Shown piece by piece: positions 39,103 through 50,395 of a DNA stretch of 64,000 bases. Position numbers and translations under genes: made by a program. Location: NCBI GenBank assembly GCA_016169945.1, contig JADLSH010000162.1, positions 496,001 through 560,000 of the forward strand. The letters run 5' to 3'. The notes beneath the pieces were generated by a model that was given only the letters and a program-made list of their open reading frames with translations, was not told where the DNA came from and did not search any database. This stretch comes from Trachythela sp. YZ-2020 (lineage: Eukaryota > Cnidaria > Anthozoa > Malacalcyonacea > Clavulariidae). The stretch's first letter is position 1; the number at the start of each line of letters is the position of its first letter.

Positions 39103-41653
39103 ATGGGTAAACATATAAAAATAGTGAAATTCTCTTATGCTCGGCATTTCTTGGCTGGATGTGAAACGTATTTCATCGCACCTACGGCATTCTACTATAT
39201 CGAATCTCTGGGGCACAATGAGGTATTAAATACAATATATTATATATATTAGGGCCTGTTCATATGATCTCGCTTGCCGGGACGAAATTCTAGCCGGGCT
39301 ACTTTTCATGTAAATTTCGCAATACCATCAGATATGCAGGGGAATTTTTGCCATTATTTGAAGAGTAAACTACATAAATGTTTCACTGATTACTGGAAAG
39401 AACAGATTCAACAAGGTGGAAATATTGGAAAATTAAGAATTTTTAAAACATTGAAAACAAATTTTGGAATTGAAGAATATCTCTCTTCAGTTAATAATTT
39501 TAAACACCGTCAAGCTGTTACAAAATTAAGAATTTCAGCACATAAATTACCTGTTGAAACTGGTCGATATAACAATGTTTCATACAATGATAGATTATGT
39601 AAACATTGTGATCTAAATGAGATTGGGAATGAACAGCATTACCTAATGTCATGCAGTAATACAAAGCTCGTCGATCTCAGAACAAAATTTATTGCTAATC
39701 TTTATAATATAAATAATTCTTTTTCTTCATTCGCTTATCAAGATATATTTAAATATGTTCTTTCTATGCAAGACAAAACAATAATGTCTTTAGTCGCAAA
39801 ATACTGCTTTGACATACTAACAGTATACGATATGTTATAACTTTTGTAGTCTTAAGTATGAAGTAATGTAATTATGTATGTGTATTTTTATGTATGTATC
39901 CTATATGCCAATGATGGTATTTTTGTAGATTAAATATATTCTATGTATTGAATATAAGCCAGAACATATTGCCAAAGAGCCAAGCGATGTTTCGAGAAAC
40001 TAAGATGTTCATCAGATTTCGAAGTTGAAATTAAATAATTGCCGTTCTAGAAAATTCCTTTCGCTTCATAATTCGGTTGTATAATTATATACCTTGCAAA
40101 TTAACACGATTTCGCAAAATCAATGACCGTAACTTCTTTCAATACATGAAAAGTAGCCCGGCTAGAATTTCGTCCCGGCAAGCGAGATCATATGAACAAG
40201 GGTAGAGATTTCCGCGCAGTAGAAAGGTGAAATGTAAATGTGAAAATGAAAGATATCATCTCACAAATTTCAATCCAATTTTCTTTCATAGTTATTCCTT
40301 GCTTTCGTGTTATCAGCGTTCAACGTCACTGCTGTGATTGGTGGTCCTTTATTTGGCAGTATTGTGGACCGCTTTGGACACCCAAGACTGTTTTTTATTT
40401 TCACTTGTTCCCTAAAAGTCGTGTCTTATATACTATACAGTATAAACGTGTCAGGATATTTCCCACTGATTGGCAGATTGTTTAGTGGACTTGGCGCAGG
40501 CGGTTCAGTCGCAATTATTCTTGGCCAGGTTGCCATACAAACCGAAGTAGAAGACCGAGGGTCAATATTTGTATTCCTTGAAGGCATATATTGTTTAGGT
40601 GGTACATTTGGTCCTGCGGTTGGAGGTTTTGTTGCATTCGATGTTACAATTTGGGGATGGCATATCAACCAAGGAAATTCCCCTGGGATTGTGTTGGCAA
40701 TTATTTGGGCTATTTTCTTGATCGTTTCAATATTATTACCCAAAGACATGTGGGTTGAAACTGCAACAAGTCAAAAAAAGATGGTGTCGGTTGTAAGCGA
40801 AGATGAAGGACGAATAACCAATAGCGATGACCGACAGTTGACCGAAGATTATCCGAATGGCGACCGAACGTTGGCCGAAGATGAACGGAAAGTTGATCGA
40901 AAGATGGCCGAAGATGATCCGAAAGGCGACCGAGGTTTGGCCGAGTATGACCGGATAGGCGACCGAAATTTGAGCGAAGGTAAGCCGATTGCCGATCCCG
41001 AAGATGACCGGATCAAAACGAGTGGTCGCCGAACCCTTGCCGACTATGATCTCGAAGGTGAAGCGCAGATTGAATGGAACGCTCAAATTTTATGTCTTTT
41101 TTATCTGATATTTTGGAACGAAGTTTTGTCGAGTACTTCAACATTCTATGTCCCCGTTCTCGCATTGAACCATTTCCATCTTCAAATTATCCACGTTAAA
41201 TTACTGTTCCTGAATTGCACAGCTTTCACTCTGCTTGTTTTCGTTATATTCTCATTGGCCTCGGACTACGTCGATGAACGAAAGCTCTTCGTTGTCGCGT
41301 TGGGCATGCAAATTGCCGCCATCTCTGTGTTAACTTCGATCGGTTTTGCCTGGCATCACATCACAAATGTTCAAAACTACCTCTTATTGCTGTATATATG
41401 TCTTGGCATGCCGTATTTCGCCCTCCCGTTTAGTAATTCCATTCTCTCGAAGATCACCGATCCGCGCAACGCATCGTTCTATCAAGGCTCGTCCTTCGCC
41501 GTAATGCATTCGGCGATCGTAAGCAGTCGGGTCGTTATAAGTTTCGTCAACACGCAGGAGAGTTTGATCATATATTGTTTTGTCTTAGTGTTCTTTTGGT
41601 TCGTTGGGTCTGTATGGTTAGGTGTACATTACAAACAATTTATTATTAAATAA
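39103..41653 (+). CDS. Major facilitator superfamily transporter (MFSD8-like)
   Basis: Two exons: 39103-39222 (40 codons, from MGKHIKIVKFSYARHFLAG) and 40292-41653, joined in phase 0, giving 493 residues. This length suits an MFS protein of about 12 membrane segments. Exon 1 holds the first helix with CETYFIAPTAFYYIESLG. Exon 2 opens LFLAFVLSAFNVTAVIGG and has the MFS loop motif FGSIVDRFGHPR, then GRLFSGLGAGGSVAII. Between helices 6 and 7 lies a very polar loop of about 95 residues with degenerate repeats (DRTLAEDERKVDRKMAEDD). The C-terminal half begins IEWNAQILCLFYLIFWNEV. The general layout resembles MFSD8/CLN7-type lysosomal transporters, but the substrate is unknown. The start could lie further upstream. 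AATAAA follows 10 bp after the stop. Confidence 0.8.
39258..40197. mobile_element. TIR-bounded element carrying LINE tail, in MFS intron
   Basis: A perfect 53-bp inverted repeat is at 39258-39310 and 40145-40197; the outer part reads GTTCATATGATCTCGCTTGC. Related ends occur at 45745-46035 and near 13440. The interior is almost wholly a LINE-like C-terminal ORF. Confidence 0.85.
39304..39840 (+). pseudogene. LINE ORF2 C-terminal region inside TIR element
   Basis: An open frame of about 180 residues with KLRIFKTLKTNFGIEEYL, TKLRISAHKLPVETGRY and a CxxC...HxxxxC finger (LCKHCDLNEIGNEQHYLMSC). This is the C-terminal zinc-knuckle tail seen after reverse transcriptase in many invertebrate LINEs (family knowledge). 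No polymerase domain precedes it. The frame extends into the left TIR. Confidence 0.75.
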
Positions 41654-41662
41654 ATAGATTTC

Positions 41663-41668
41663 AATAAA
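41663..41668 (+). terminator. AATAAA for MFS gene
   Basis: Canonical poly(A) signal 10 bp after the MFS stop codon at 41651-41653. Confidence 0.6.
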
Positions 41669-42355
41669 ATAGTGGTGTTTTTTTGCGCAAACCACAACAA
41701 ATAAAATTTACCTTTTTCACGCAAATAAATATCCGGCTTTTAGCTGTCAAATGACACCTTTTTGTATCACTACGATCAATAATGGCCCAATACGATCCGA
41801 TGAGAAATGAGTGATCGAAATCACACTAATATTTTTCCACCTTTGGGAATTAAACGTCCTTCGAATTTTCGACCATTTGCCCAAATGATGCCGTTGCCTA
41901 TTTGTGAAACGTTCAGCCTGCAAACTTCCTGTTTCGTAAAATGTTTCAAACACTAAATTGCGACAACCTTAATTGAACAAGACGCTCTATGGAGCGTTAA
42001 GTCGCTGGGGGCTGGGGATATGAAAGTAGGCCTAGCAACTTTAGACTTTATGCTTATGTGTGGTTACTACAATGATGAATAACATGGCCTTAACCAGAAA
42101 TATCAAATTTGATTTGATTTGATTTGATTTGAAGACTTTACTTGACGAGAGTAATCACATAAATTATAAGAGTGTAATTCACTAATAAACTTGATATGCT
42201 CAGCTTCATCCAATAATTGTTTATTAATGACTTTTTGCACACGAACGGAATTTATGAATCTTAATAGTGTAGTAGTCTTGATAGTTTAAAATATTAAATT
42301 ATATATTTCATAACCTGCCTTGTATTTGTTCAAGCATTCTTTGTGTTTTACAAAC
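41669..42355. other. Intergenic, no gene recognised
   Basis: Contains a short repeat with CTTTTAGCTGTCAAATGACA (also at 10850 and 59100) and a GATTT pentanucleotide run at 42110-42132. Confidence 0.5.
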
Positions 42356-42359
42356 AGCC

Positions 42360-42612
42360 GGCATACTATGGCAGCATATTACCGCCAATATTCATGATTG
42401 TCATCATTCAACATGTTTCCGACATTGAAATTATTTCGGACATTGAAGTTGTTTATTATTCAACATATTTTCGACATTGACGTTAAATCGGACATTGAAC
42501 ATACCGATTATTTACCGCTCAGAAGTTGAATGTTCGAAAATTAATCAACATATGAATATGAGAAGTTGAATATTGGCGGCGATAGATCATAGCGTGAGAT
42601 GTCCGCCAATAT
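42360..42612. mobile_element. TIR element with CCGCCAATATT ends
   Basis: CCGCCAATATTCA and TGAATATTGGCGG are inverted. The interior has CGACATTGA repeats and GTTGAATGTTCGAAA. Confidence 0.6.
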
Positions 42613-43104
42613 TAATTAACATAATTCACATCACCTCCCGGTAGGCCGGTACAGACACAAGGAAAAATATCAGATTCACCGTGTTAGTTTCAAACCAAGT
42701 TCCATTTCTGGCGCACGAAATAGGTAATCGTTTATAAAGTAACAGTAACATGAGCTTTTATATAATTTATGAAGATAATAAAACTAAATATAAGAACGAC
42801 ACGAGCAAGACTAACTAGTATAACTTCAGTCGCCGAGATACGACCTATAATTCAATGAGAGCGTGAACAATACATACACAAAAGGAAAAGACCGAAAAGT
42901 TATTAGTTTATAAAATCCCAACAGTATATGTATATAGCATCCTCAGCATCGTCGAATGAGACTGTGAGCTGAGGCTAGCTTCCAAACTGAAACACTCTTG
43001 TGAAATTGTGACACGTACATTGAAGGGATTCATCAAGTATCATACAGGAATTAATTAAATTTGTAACCTGCCTTAATTCCTGCCTTAACTCAACATCGTA
43101 CCCA

Positions 43105-43279
43105 GGGCTTTAAAAGGTTTTCTATCCATCGCGTTTGCTTTCTCTTGCTGATTTCCATATTTTTCCATCAAGTGATGTTTCCTGTTGCCACTTGTGCAGT
43201 GTGAACTTGATATTGAGATCGCAAATTGCCTGAATGAATCATTCTGATTTGTGCAAGGTTTGACCTATTAAATAGGCTA
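43105..43279 (+). repeat. Fragment of the 1.14-kb repeat
   Basis: Matches inner parts of 36604-37752 (CGTTTGCTTTCTCTTGCTGA and GACCTATTAAATAGGCTACT) with deletions. It ends exactly at the next TIR element. Confidence 0.7.
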
Positions 43280-44103
43280 CTGGGATCAATTAAGTTAACG
43301 ACCCCCCCGCCCCAAGGGAGTCGTATACTTCAATGGCCATTAAAGTGCCGACCAAAATCCCAAAATATCTTTTATCAATCGATTTCGCCTTTTTCATGCC
43401 GATCATTTCTTCCCGCATAATAAATGTCAGCGGACGCGGGCGGCAGGCAACATATCGCGTCTTACTTCCTTCTCTTTCTCTCATTCTCTTTTTTTTCACC
43501 TTTCTTCTATTCCAGTACGACCGATAAATCTGGTACCCCGTCACTGGATCACTCAACGAAATAGCGAGTGGTTATTGCGACAGGTCGAGGCCTCCGGTCA
43601 TTCCATTACGGTCGTTTTTGCCCGCGCGGGCAAGAAGCGTTCCGAATCACGTGTATAATTAGTTAATTAACGCAGCCAAAGAAGAGAGTTAGATGTAGTT
43701 CAACTTTCGGGCGTAAGTGGACAAAAGTGTAAATGCTAGACACAAAAATCTGCCTGCAGCTACAGAAACATGGTCCCGCGCTCGCGTCGGCTGTCAAAGC
43801 GCGGTAAAAGAGGCTTAATGGGAGCGAATTGCTTAAGCCAGAGGATTGTATGCCAACCATTCGTCAGAATACAATAGTGATCCCGGTCGAGTATAGATAT
43901 TTACAAGATGCAGTTTGCTACCAAAACACGGAGACAAAGTTGCAAAACAAAACACCTCCAGCGCATATTATTGGTCGTGTTGAAAGTCTTTGAATTTGTT
44001 TCTTGGTCAAAAAATCAATGAACTGATACATAGACAATAGAAAGGAAGTCCTAAAAATTCCTTTGGCATTGGCGTAGGGGGGTCGTTAACTTCAATTGAT
44101 CCC
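43280..44103. mobile_element. 0.82-kb TIR element (GGGATCAATT ends)
   Basis: GGGATCAATTAAGTTAACGA followed by C7 on the left; G6 then TCGTTAACTTCAATTGATCCC on the right. It contains no recognisable transposase. Confidence 0.75.
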
Positions 44104-44256
44104 GCCATAGGATACAACCGCAGTGTGATTTGAATATGTAAAACGTTGCCCAAAGAACAATTACTAATTAGTTCTCGGTTTTGCAAGGTAGACTATAAAG
44201 AGTAAGTTCAACTTCATATATCGAGAAAGGACCTTCCTTTATTCAACTCCAAAAGA

Positions 44257-47200
44257 ATGTCTTTTGAGAAACCTGCAGATGGGAGCCATTCAGGGGTGGT
44301 CCTTCTGAAACAGCGATTATCTTGCATGGAAACGGGGCAAGGAGTAAGGCATGGTTTAAGTTTTAAACCTCGGGCAGATGATGTGTTGGTGGTAACTCCA
44401 CCGAAATGTGGCACAACATGGATGCAACAAATTTTACATCAGCTACGGAGCGGTGGAGATATGTCATTTGATGAAATCAGCGATGTGGTCCCTTTCATTG
44501 AGCTGGCTTATGATATTGAAATAGACCTCGAGACTGAACACGAATATCAACCACGGTAAGTGTCAAACTCGTACCCAGCGCTAGCCTGCTATGCCCCAGC
44601 AGGCTAGCGCTGGGTACGAGTTTGGGTAAGTGTTCGATAGATCATTGCTGACAACAATGCCAAAAATCGGGCGCTTTCTCGATATACCGTAAACCTCCCG
44701 TAATAAGCCTGAGCTTATAACATATATGGAACATTGATTTTTTGAATGGAAAACGGGGGGGCGGGGGCTTATATATACAACATGACATATTTATGTTAAT
44801 TTTAATTTTTAATACAAAAATTTGATAAAATTTGAAAATAGCAAATTCAAATTAACAGCTAAAAACATAAGCGCAGATGAGCTAGTAGTTAAGTCTGTTA
44901 GTATTAAATGCTCATGTCATCATCACATCATCACCGGTATTAGAAGAATTAGACGGCTTCAGCAGAGCAGGCTTCAGTCTCGTCTGTCGTCTCGTCGTCG
45001 TCTTCGGAAATTCTTCTGTGGTAAGGGCATTGTATTACTGTAGTATTTCTTTTGTATCTAATTCTAATCCTCTGGACCCTCTGACAGTCTCTTCTTGGGC
45101 TTATATTTAATACTTATAAATAAGTAAGTATAGCAAACATATGGGGAAACATAGAGAGGGCTTATATGGTTAGTGAGTGCGGTGGGCTAATTGAATGGGG
45201 TGAGCTGGGGGCTTATATTTATATTCGGGGGGCGGTATGAGCAACTAACCCTAATAATCCCTAGCGCCTATTTCGGTTGCTCGTATATCGAGAAAGAGCC
45301 AAAAATCGAGCCAAAAATCCTTAAGGATTGCTGAGAAACATAGATATAATAATGCTGAGAAAATACAATAAAACCCCGCTTTCTCGAACAGCCAAGGGAT
45401 GGGAAACGACAAAAAGTTCGACCCGAATCTGTGTCGTATTACAAAAAGATAATTATAGTAATTATTAACTGATCTTGAATTCTGATCTATTATTTGAGAA
45501 ATATACAATAAACACTGTCAATACAGTACATTTAACAGTGCATTCTGTATTAATATATTATAGTCCGTTTTACATACATGCTTACGCTGCAAAGTCAAAA
45601 GATGCATGGATTCCCCAATATTGCAATCACAAAAATGAACTGAAGTCATTATAAAGTTTGAGATAACCGGGTAAATTCGGTCAAGGGAAGCACCGGTCAA
45701 TAGAATAGAATAGAATAGATTTTTAATCAAATTACCTTGCAGCCAGTTTTTCATCCCGCTTGCCGAGATGAAATTACAATCTTTCTATAATTAGCGCTGC
45801 AAAACATGTACATTTCATGCACGCAACACAAATATTTTAACGATTTTGTTGTTTTTCTTGATATTTTCAACCAAATTAAGCGGCAAAATCGGAAATTTGG
45901 TTTCTTGATTTCATCCCGGTAAGCGAGCTGACGTGTTCATATGGAATATTTCTCATCCCGCCTACCTATGGTCTCGCCTCACACAGCCTTTTTTATAGGC
46001 GTCTCGTCTTGGTAAGCGGGATCATATGAACAGGTCCATGAGTATAATGTTGTTGAAGTAGAATGTAGGTCTGAGCTGCACCGTATGCACCGGATTTACA
46101 CTTGTAGTGTTTGGTACTGTTGACCATGAAATCTTATTAGAAAAACTAATGCTAGTTGGAATCACAGGTAGTGCATTTCTACCACTCAAATCATACTTAA
46201 CTGATCGTACCAAAAAATGTGAAGTCAATGGCTCTATTTCAAAAGAAAGTAATGCAAAATGCGGTGTGCCCCAAGGGTCTATATTAGGGCCACTGTTCTT
46301 TTTACTTTACATTAATGATTTACCAGCATGTCTAAATAAAACAAAGCCCCGGTTGTTCGCTGAGGACACAAATATCACAGCAGTTGGTGAGTGTTTAAGT
46401 GATATTGAATATGCAGTAAGGCCATTTAAAAAAATATGATCGTCCTTAACTTTTGCCAAAAGGCGGGCAGGCGGTCGATTTAATAACTTTAATTATGCAC
46501 AACTGGTCAAATATACATGCACATGACACAAGGTCAACTTTATCTTCTATAAATACTTTATCTAAATATAAACTGGCCGCAGCTCTTACGCCAAACTTCT
46601 CTTGGCTGTATATATATTAAACGATCAGCTGCATCCTTTATATATTTTAAACTAGCTCACAACGTTGGTACAACAAAACCGCAACTTTGAAATAATAACT
46701 TAAACTCTCTCGCCTTTAATATAAACTATCCTATATTAAAATTGTCCTTCTCAATTTGGCTCAATCAAAACAAAACACAATGTTAAGCGAGGACTTAAGC
46801 AAGTGCATAGGCTCAGGATATGTTTTAATTTGTTCTCATTGTTATAGATGTTACAAGACGCACTCATGGTATCCTGCTTGTCCCAAGGGGGCTAAATACA
46901 TTGTTATTTATCGTGAACCGTGCGCCGTCTTCAGCAGTTACTTTAATTTCTTTAAAGGTTGGATGTTCCAACCTGGCGAAGTTTCACTTCATGAATTTGT
47001 AAAAGATTTTGCGCTCGCTCGTGGAGTACCAAAAAGCGAGATGGAATATGCATCCTATTTTGTCCACTTGATCAGTTGGTGGGAACACAGGTATATATAT
47101 ATGTATATAAATATATATTATACCTCAAATTCAAATTGTCCAATCAAAAAACTGCATTTGTACCACAAGACGATGTGATTATTTCACCCAATTCCACGAC

Positions 47201-47702
47201 TTCGTAATGCAGCGTGAGATATTATAATAATTTTATTATTATCATTATTATTATTATAATTATTACAATTATTATTACTATTATTATTAGGCATGATTCG
47301 AATGTTTTGTTTCTGTTCTTCGAGGATATGAAAGACAATTTGGAAAGCGTAGTCAGGAAGGTTGCATCATTCATAGGAATTGAAGAAGACGAAGAAAGGA
47401 TTAACAAGGCTGTGAAAATGAGCTCCTTTGAATTTATGAAGGGACATGAGAAGAAATATTTGGCTGGACGCATCGCACGTTATCGGAATAAAGCTTGTGG
47501 GGTACCTGACGATGCTGTGGGCAGTAAGATTGTCACAGGATCTGCATCGAAAGGACGAGAATTGATGGATGATCAAACAAAAGAAGCGATTCAGGCAAAG
47601 TGGCTGGAAGTAGTTGGTAAACAGACTGGATTTCAAGATTACAATGAATTAAGAAGTGCATTCAAAATGGCAAAAATAAATAATAATGAAGGACCATTTT
47701 AA
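44257..47702 (+). CDS. Cytosolic-type sulfotransferase (3 exons)
   Basis: Exons 44257-44555, 46848-47090 and 47291-47702 join in frame to 317 residues, close to the usual 290-320 of SULT enzymes, which transfer sulfate from PAPS to hydroxyl or amine acceptors in the cytosol. The N-terminal part carries the PAPS 5'-phosphosulfate loop VTPPKCGTTWMQQILHQLR. Exon 2 starts CYKTHSWYPACPKGAKYIV and has the catalytic-region pattern IVIYREPCAVFSSYFNFFKG, where canonical enzymes have RDP-type 3'-phosphate binding residues. Exon 3 has LFLFFEDMKDN and the FMKGHEKKYLAGRIARYRNK stretch in place of the family's RKG motif. The acceptor substrate cannot be told. Intron 1 holds several repeats, including a hairpin at the donor; intron 2 ends in a TTA/TAT microsatellite. 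Confidence 0.88.
44555..44633. mobile_element. 61-bp perfect hairpin with 9-bp TSD at a splice donor
   Basis: Arms 44564-44590 and 44598-44624 are perfectly complementary (27 bp, outer part CAAACTCGTACCCAG), with loop 44591-44597. GGTAAGTGT is present at 44555-44563 and again at 44625-44633. The first copy is the exon 1 donor; the second is an identical potential donor. Confidence 0.92.
44640..45740. other. SULT intron 1, repeat-like, no gene
   Basis: Contains GCTTTCTCGATATA/TATATCGAGAAAG as a distant inverted pair (44668, 45283), CGTCGTCGTCTTCGG-rich sequence near 44990, and a GAATA pentanucleotide run at 45702. Confidence 0.45.
45745..46035. mobile_element. Element related to the 39258 TIR family
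   Basis: CATCCCGCTTGCCGAGATGA on the left and GGTAAGCGGGATCATATGAA on the right; an inner CATCCCGGTAAGCGAG repeat suggests a nested or doubled end. Confidence 0.65.
46107..46439 (+). pseudogene. LINE reverse-transcriptase palm fragment
   Basis: Reads DHEILLEKLMLVGITGSA, then GVPQGSILGPLFFLLYINDL and FAEDTNI. The last is the catalytic box, normally F(A/V)DDT, here with E for the first D. About 110 residues, CR1/Rex-like, in SULT intron 1. Confidence 0.85.
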
Positions 47703-48215
47703 ATTTAAAGAAAATTGTATATAATAGCAGTGTTAAAGATTGTATTCGTGTAGAATTCTACTGTCCTGGATACAAATATGCCCTTTGACTTTGGAACTGC
47801 ACTAGCTTGCTTGTTTGAACACTTTTAAAAATTCCATAAAAAAAACATTTTTATATCGTATTATATAGCCGTCATTTTTACAATTTAACAATTAACGTTT
47901 TTAACCATTTTAAAGTATTTTTCTATACTGTTCAGGTAGTTTGATCCTAAACTGCTGAAGACCCGCAGCATGTCGTGTATAATTAGACACTACCTACACT
48001 GGCACCGCGCGTTCAAGATAAATTATACAATGTCTCGCGTAATTACCAAACGTAATAAACGGATGTTCACTCCAATTAGCAAATTCCAATTAGCAAATTC
48101 CAATTAGCAAATTCCAATTAGCAAATTCCAAGCAATTCCGATTACCAAATTTCAATTACCAAATTTCAATTAGCAAACACAATAAACGGAAAATCTCTTC
48201 ACACAAGACTAAATT
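47703..48215. repeat. Repeat fragments after SULT
   Basis: 47935-48010 matches the foldback family at 7475 (TCAGGTAGTTTGATCCTAAA). 48070-48178 holds about 7 units of CAATTAGCAAATTC. Confidence 0.6.
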
Positions 48216-48984
48216 GTATCCTTTAAAAAATACATGTGAAATGTTTTTATTTATTACTTCAAAGTTTCATCAAGGCCATGACCGTTTTAGTGCTCGTTCC
48301 AGGAGAAAGCAGTGCTCCTCGTTTATGGCGTTATCAGCGCTTTTAACAGCACGAAATATCCCAGTGAATCAGCGATCAAGTGGTCCTCGAAAACGATTGA
48401 TTATGTCTTACTGCAAGGAGACAAGATGTACTTAAAAGCTCTGAATTGAATTTTTTGTATGTTGAGTTGTCCAAATCATTGTATTATCAACAATATTTTT
48501 CCTGAAATATTTCACATCCGAAAATGAGGACTGGACCGCATTTCAAGTGCGAGCAGTTTGTTCTCATGCGCTTTCATCGATATGAGTATTTGCCTTTACC
48601 CAACCTGCAATATTCTTCTTTGTTATGTACTAGATAAAATAATCATTTGCATTTCGAATATTAAAAAATCTTGAGTAGCCCCCTTGGAACATCCCTGTTT
48701 GAGGCAGCACTTTCCTTGCGATAGTAACTCCTAGTACATGCACTAATTAGTCTAATTACGCTTCAGTTCTCTTCAGCCTGGGAGAGCAAGATAAACCTTC
48801 GTAAAATTTGAAATTTCTCGACCATTTTTCATCCCAATTGAACCAAAATGTAACCAATTTGTCCTCGGTCTATGGCCATTAACTCCACAAATTTTCGTAT
48901 TAAAATGTTACTTTGCTTTTATTGGAGGCGTACACCGATTGACATTTTGATTGGAAACGTACTAAGGCTTATTAATGTCAAAGA
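48216..48984. other. Intergenic, no gene recognised
   Basis: Short open frames only, without family resemblance. An inverted pair GATTGGAAACGTACT...AGTACGTTTCCAA lies at about 48950-49012. Confidence 0.45.
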
Positions 48985-49215
48985 GTGTACGTCTCCAATC
49001 AGTACGTTTCCAACAAGGCATATTTCAACATATATACTGAGGGGCCACTTGGCCCCCCAGGCCCTCTTGATGGCCCCTCACTCACACAAAATTGCCCCCC
49101 CACTCCCTGGGCCCTTTATACATTGGGTCGTTTACAGAGTAAATTATTTGTCTGTGTTTAACGAAATATTGTTTTTATGGCTTATATAGTTAGACATTTT
49201 TAAAGTTTTAGTTAA
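48985..49215 (+). mobile_element. SINE-tail repeat copy
   Basis: Shares AAGGCATATTTCAACATATA and TGTGTTTAACGAAATATTGT with 17510-17620, interrupted by a GC-rich segment (GGCCCCTCACTC). Confidence 0.6.
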
Positions 49216-49517
49216 AACATTGAAATACTATTGGCTTGGCAATTTCAGAGCTCCAGTTGTTTTGTATTTACAGTTGTGGTAATAATACAGCATGGGGAGA
49301 TTTAGCTCAATTTGTTTTCTCCCGTAACAGTTAACATTTCTGTAGACTGAAGTTGACCATTATCTGCTCTCTCGCAATGCTTACTGAATGAAACTCAGCT
49401 AATCGTAAACATGTACTGTGCAAGGACACTAAATCTTGTTTTGTTGGAGATATCTGTTTTTCTTCAAAAAGCCCTGTTTTGTTGGGAGGTCAGTCACTAG
49501 CTCAGTGGTGAACTCTA

Positions 49518-49692
49518 AAGGTACGTTCACACACAGCGATTTGTCGGGCCGATTTTAGGTTTTGCTGAATGTTAATGACGAATATTTTCAGTTGATGATG
49601 TCACCAGATGACGTTTTGCCACGTATTTTTCAAATATCATTAACGTGCATCTGAAATCGGCCCGACAAATCGCAACGTGTGAACGTACCTTA
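49518..49692. mobile_element. MITE with AAGGTACGTTCACAC TIR
   Basis: AAGGTACGTTCACACACAGC...CGATTTGTCGGGCCGATTT and its inverse; about 37-bp TIR in 175 bp. Confidence 0.85.
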
Positions 49693-50395
49693 AGTAAACT
49701 GGAAAGCTAACTCCTATGATCAAGCGCCTATGATTCGTTGAAGCCAATGCGCGGGAATTTGAACTTTCAAAAGGACTGAGGAGAGTTCCGAGGAGTGAGA
49801 GAAATTCTGTCAAAAGTTTGTTTTTGAGCGAAAATTTGCAAGAAAAATACTTTTTTCATCAGAAGACTTCACTGGTTGGGATTTAAACGTGGTTTTCCGA
49901 TTAGTTTTGACTGTTTTACATCTATCTGCAGCAAAAATGAGGGGTATCGCTTTCCTATTTGGAAAAAAACTGACAAATGTTTGAACGTGCCGAAGCAAAC
50001 TATGGTCTTTCCGTCTCAGAAAAAATACACTAGAAAACACTTCGGCAGTTTCCAAAATGATTTTGCACTAAACTCCAGGTATTGCTTTTTATCTTGAGCT
50101 TTTAGTCCTTGCTTTAACCCTTCTAAAACATAAACAAATTGATGATTTTCAAGTGGTGCTATTTTTGGCTTCGCGCCTTCTTGTTGGCCATCAGTGAGCA
50201 CTTTGAATATGACGGCTGAGCTAGCTTATATAATCCTTATTTTAACTGTCAAAAATAAGTTACTGCATGCTTGAAAATCAATTTTTTAATGTATCTTATA
50301 TTTTTCTACATAAATTACATTGTCATATCTTCGAACTCTATCCAGAAGGCCCAAAAACTCAGAAAAACCAATAATTTTCGCGGGGTTTTTTGATA
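49693..50395. other. Intergenic, no gene recognised
   Basis: Unique-looking sequence with short frames (MGFKRGFPISFDCFT at 49876) lacking family resemblance or splice context. Confidence 0.4.

Noticed and set aside
43086..43105. Third copy of the hairpin family (CATCGTACCCAGGG)
   Set aside because: Only about 11 bases match and there is no complementary arm.
43290..43556. 88-codon - strand gene
   Set aside because: It starts within the TIR of an element and shows no family resemblance.
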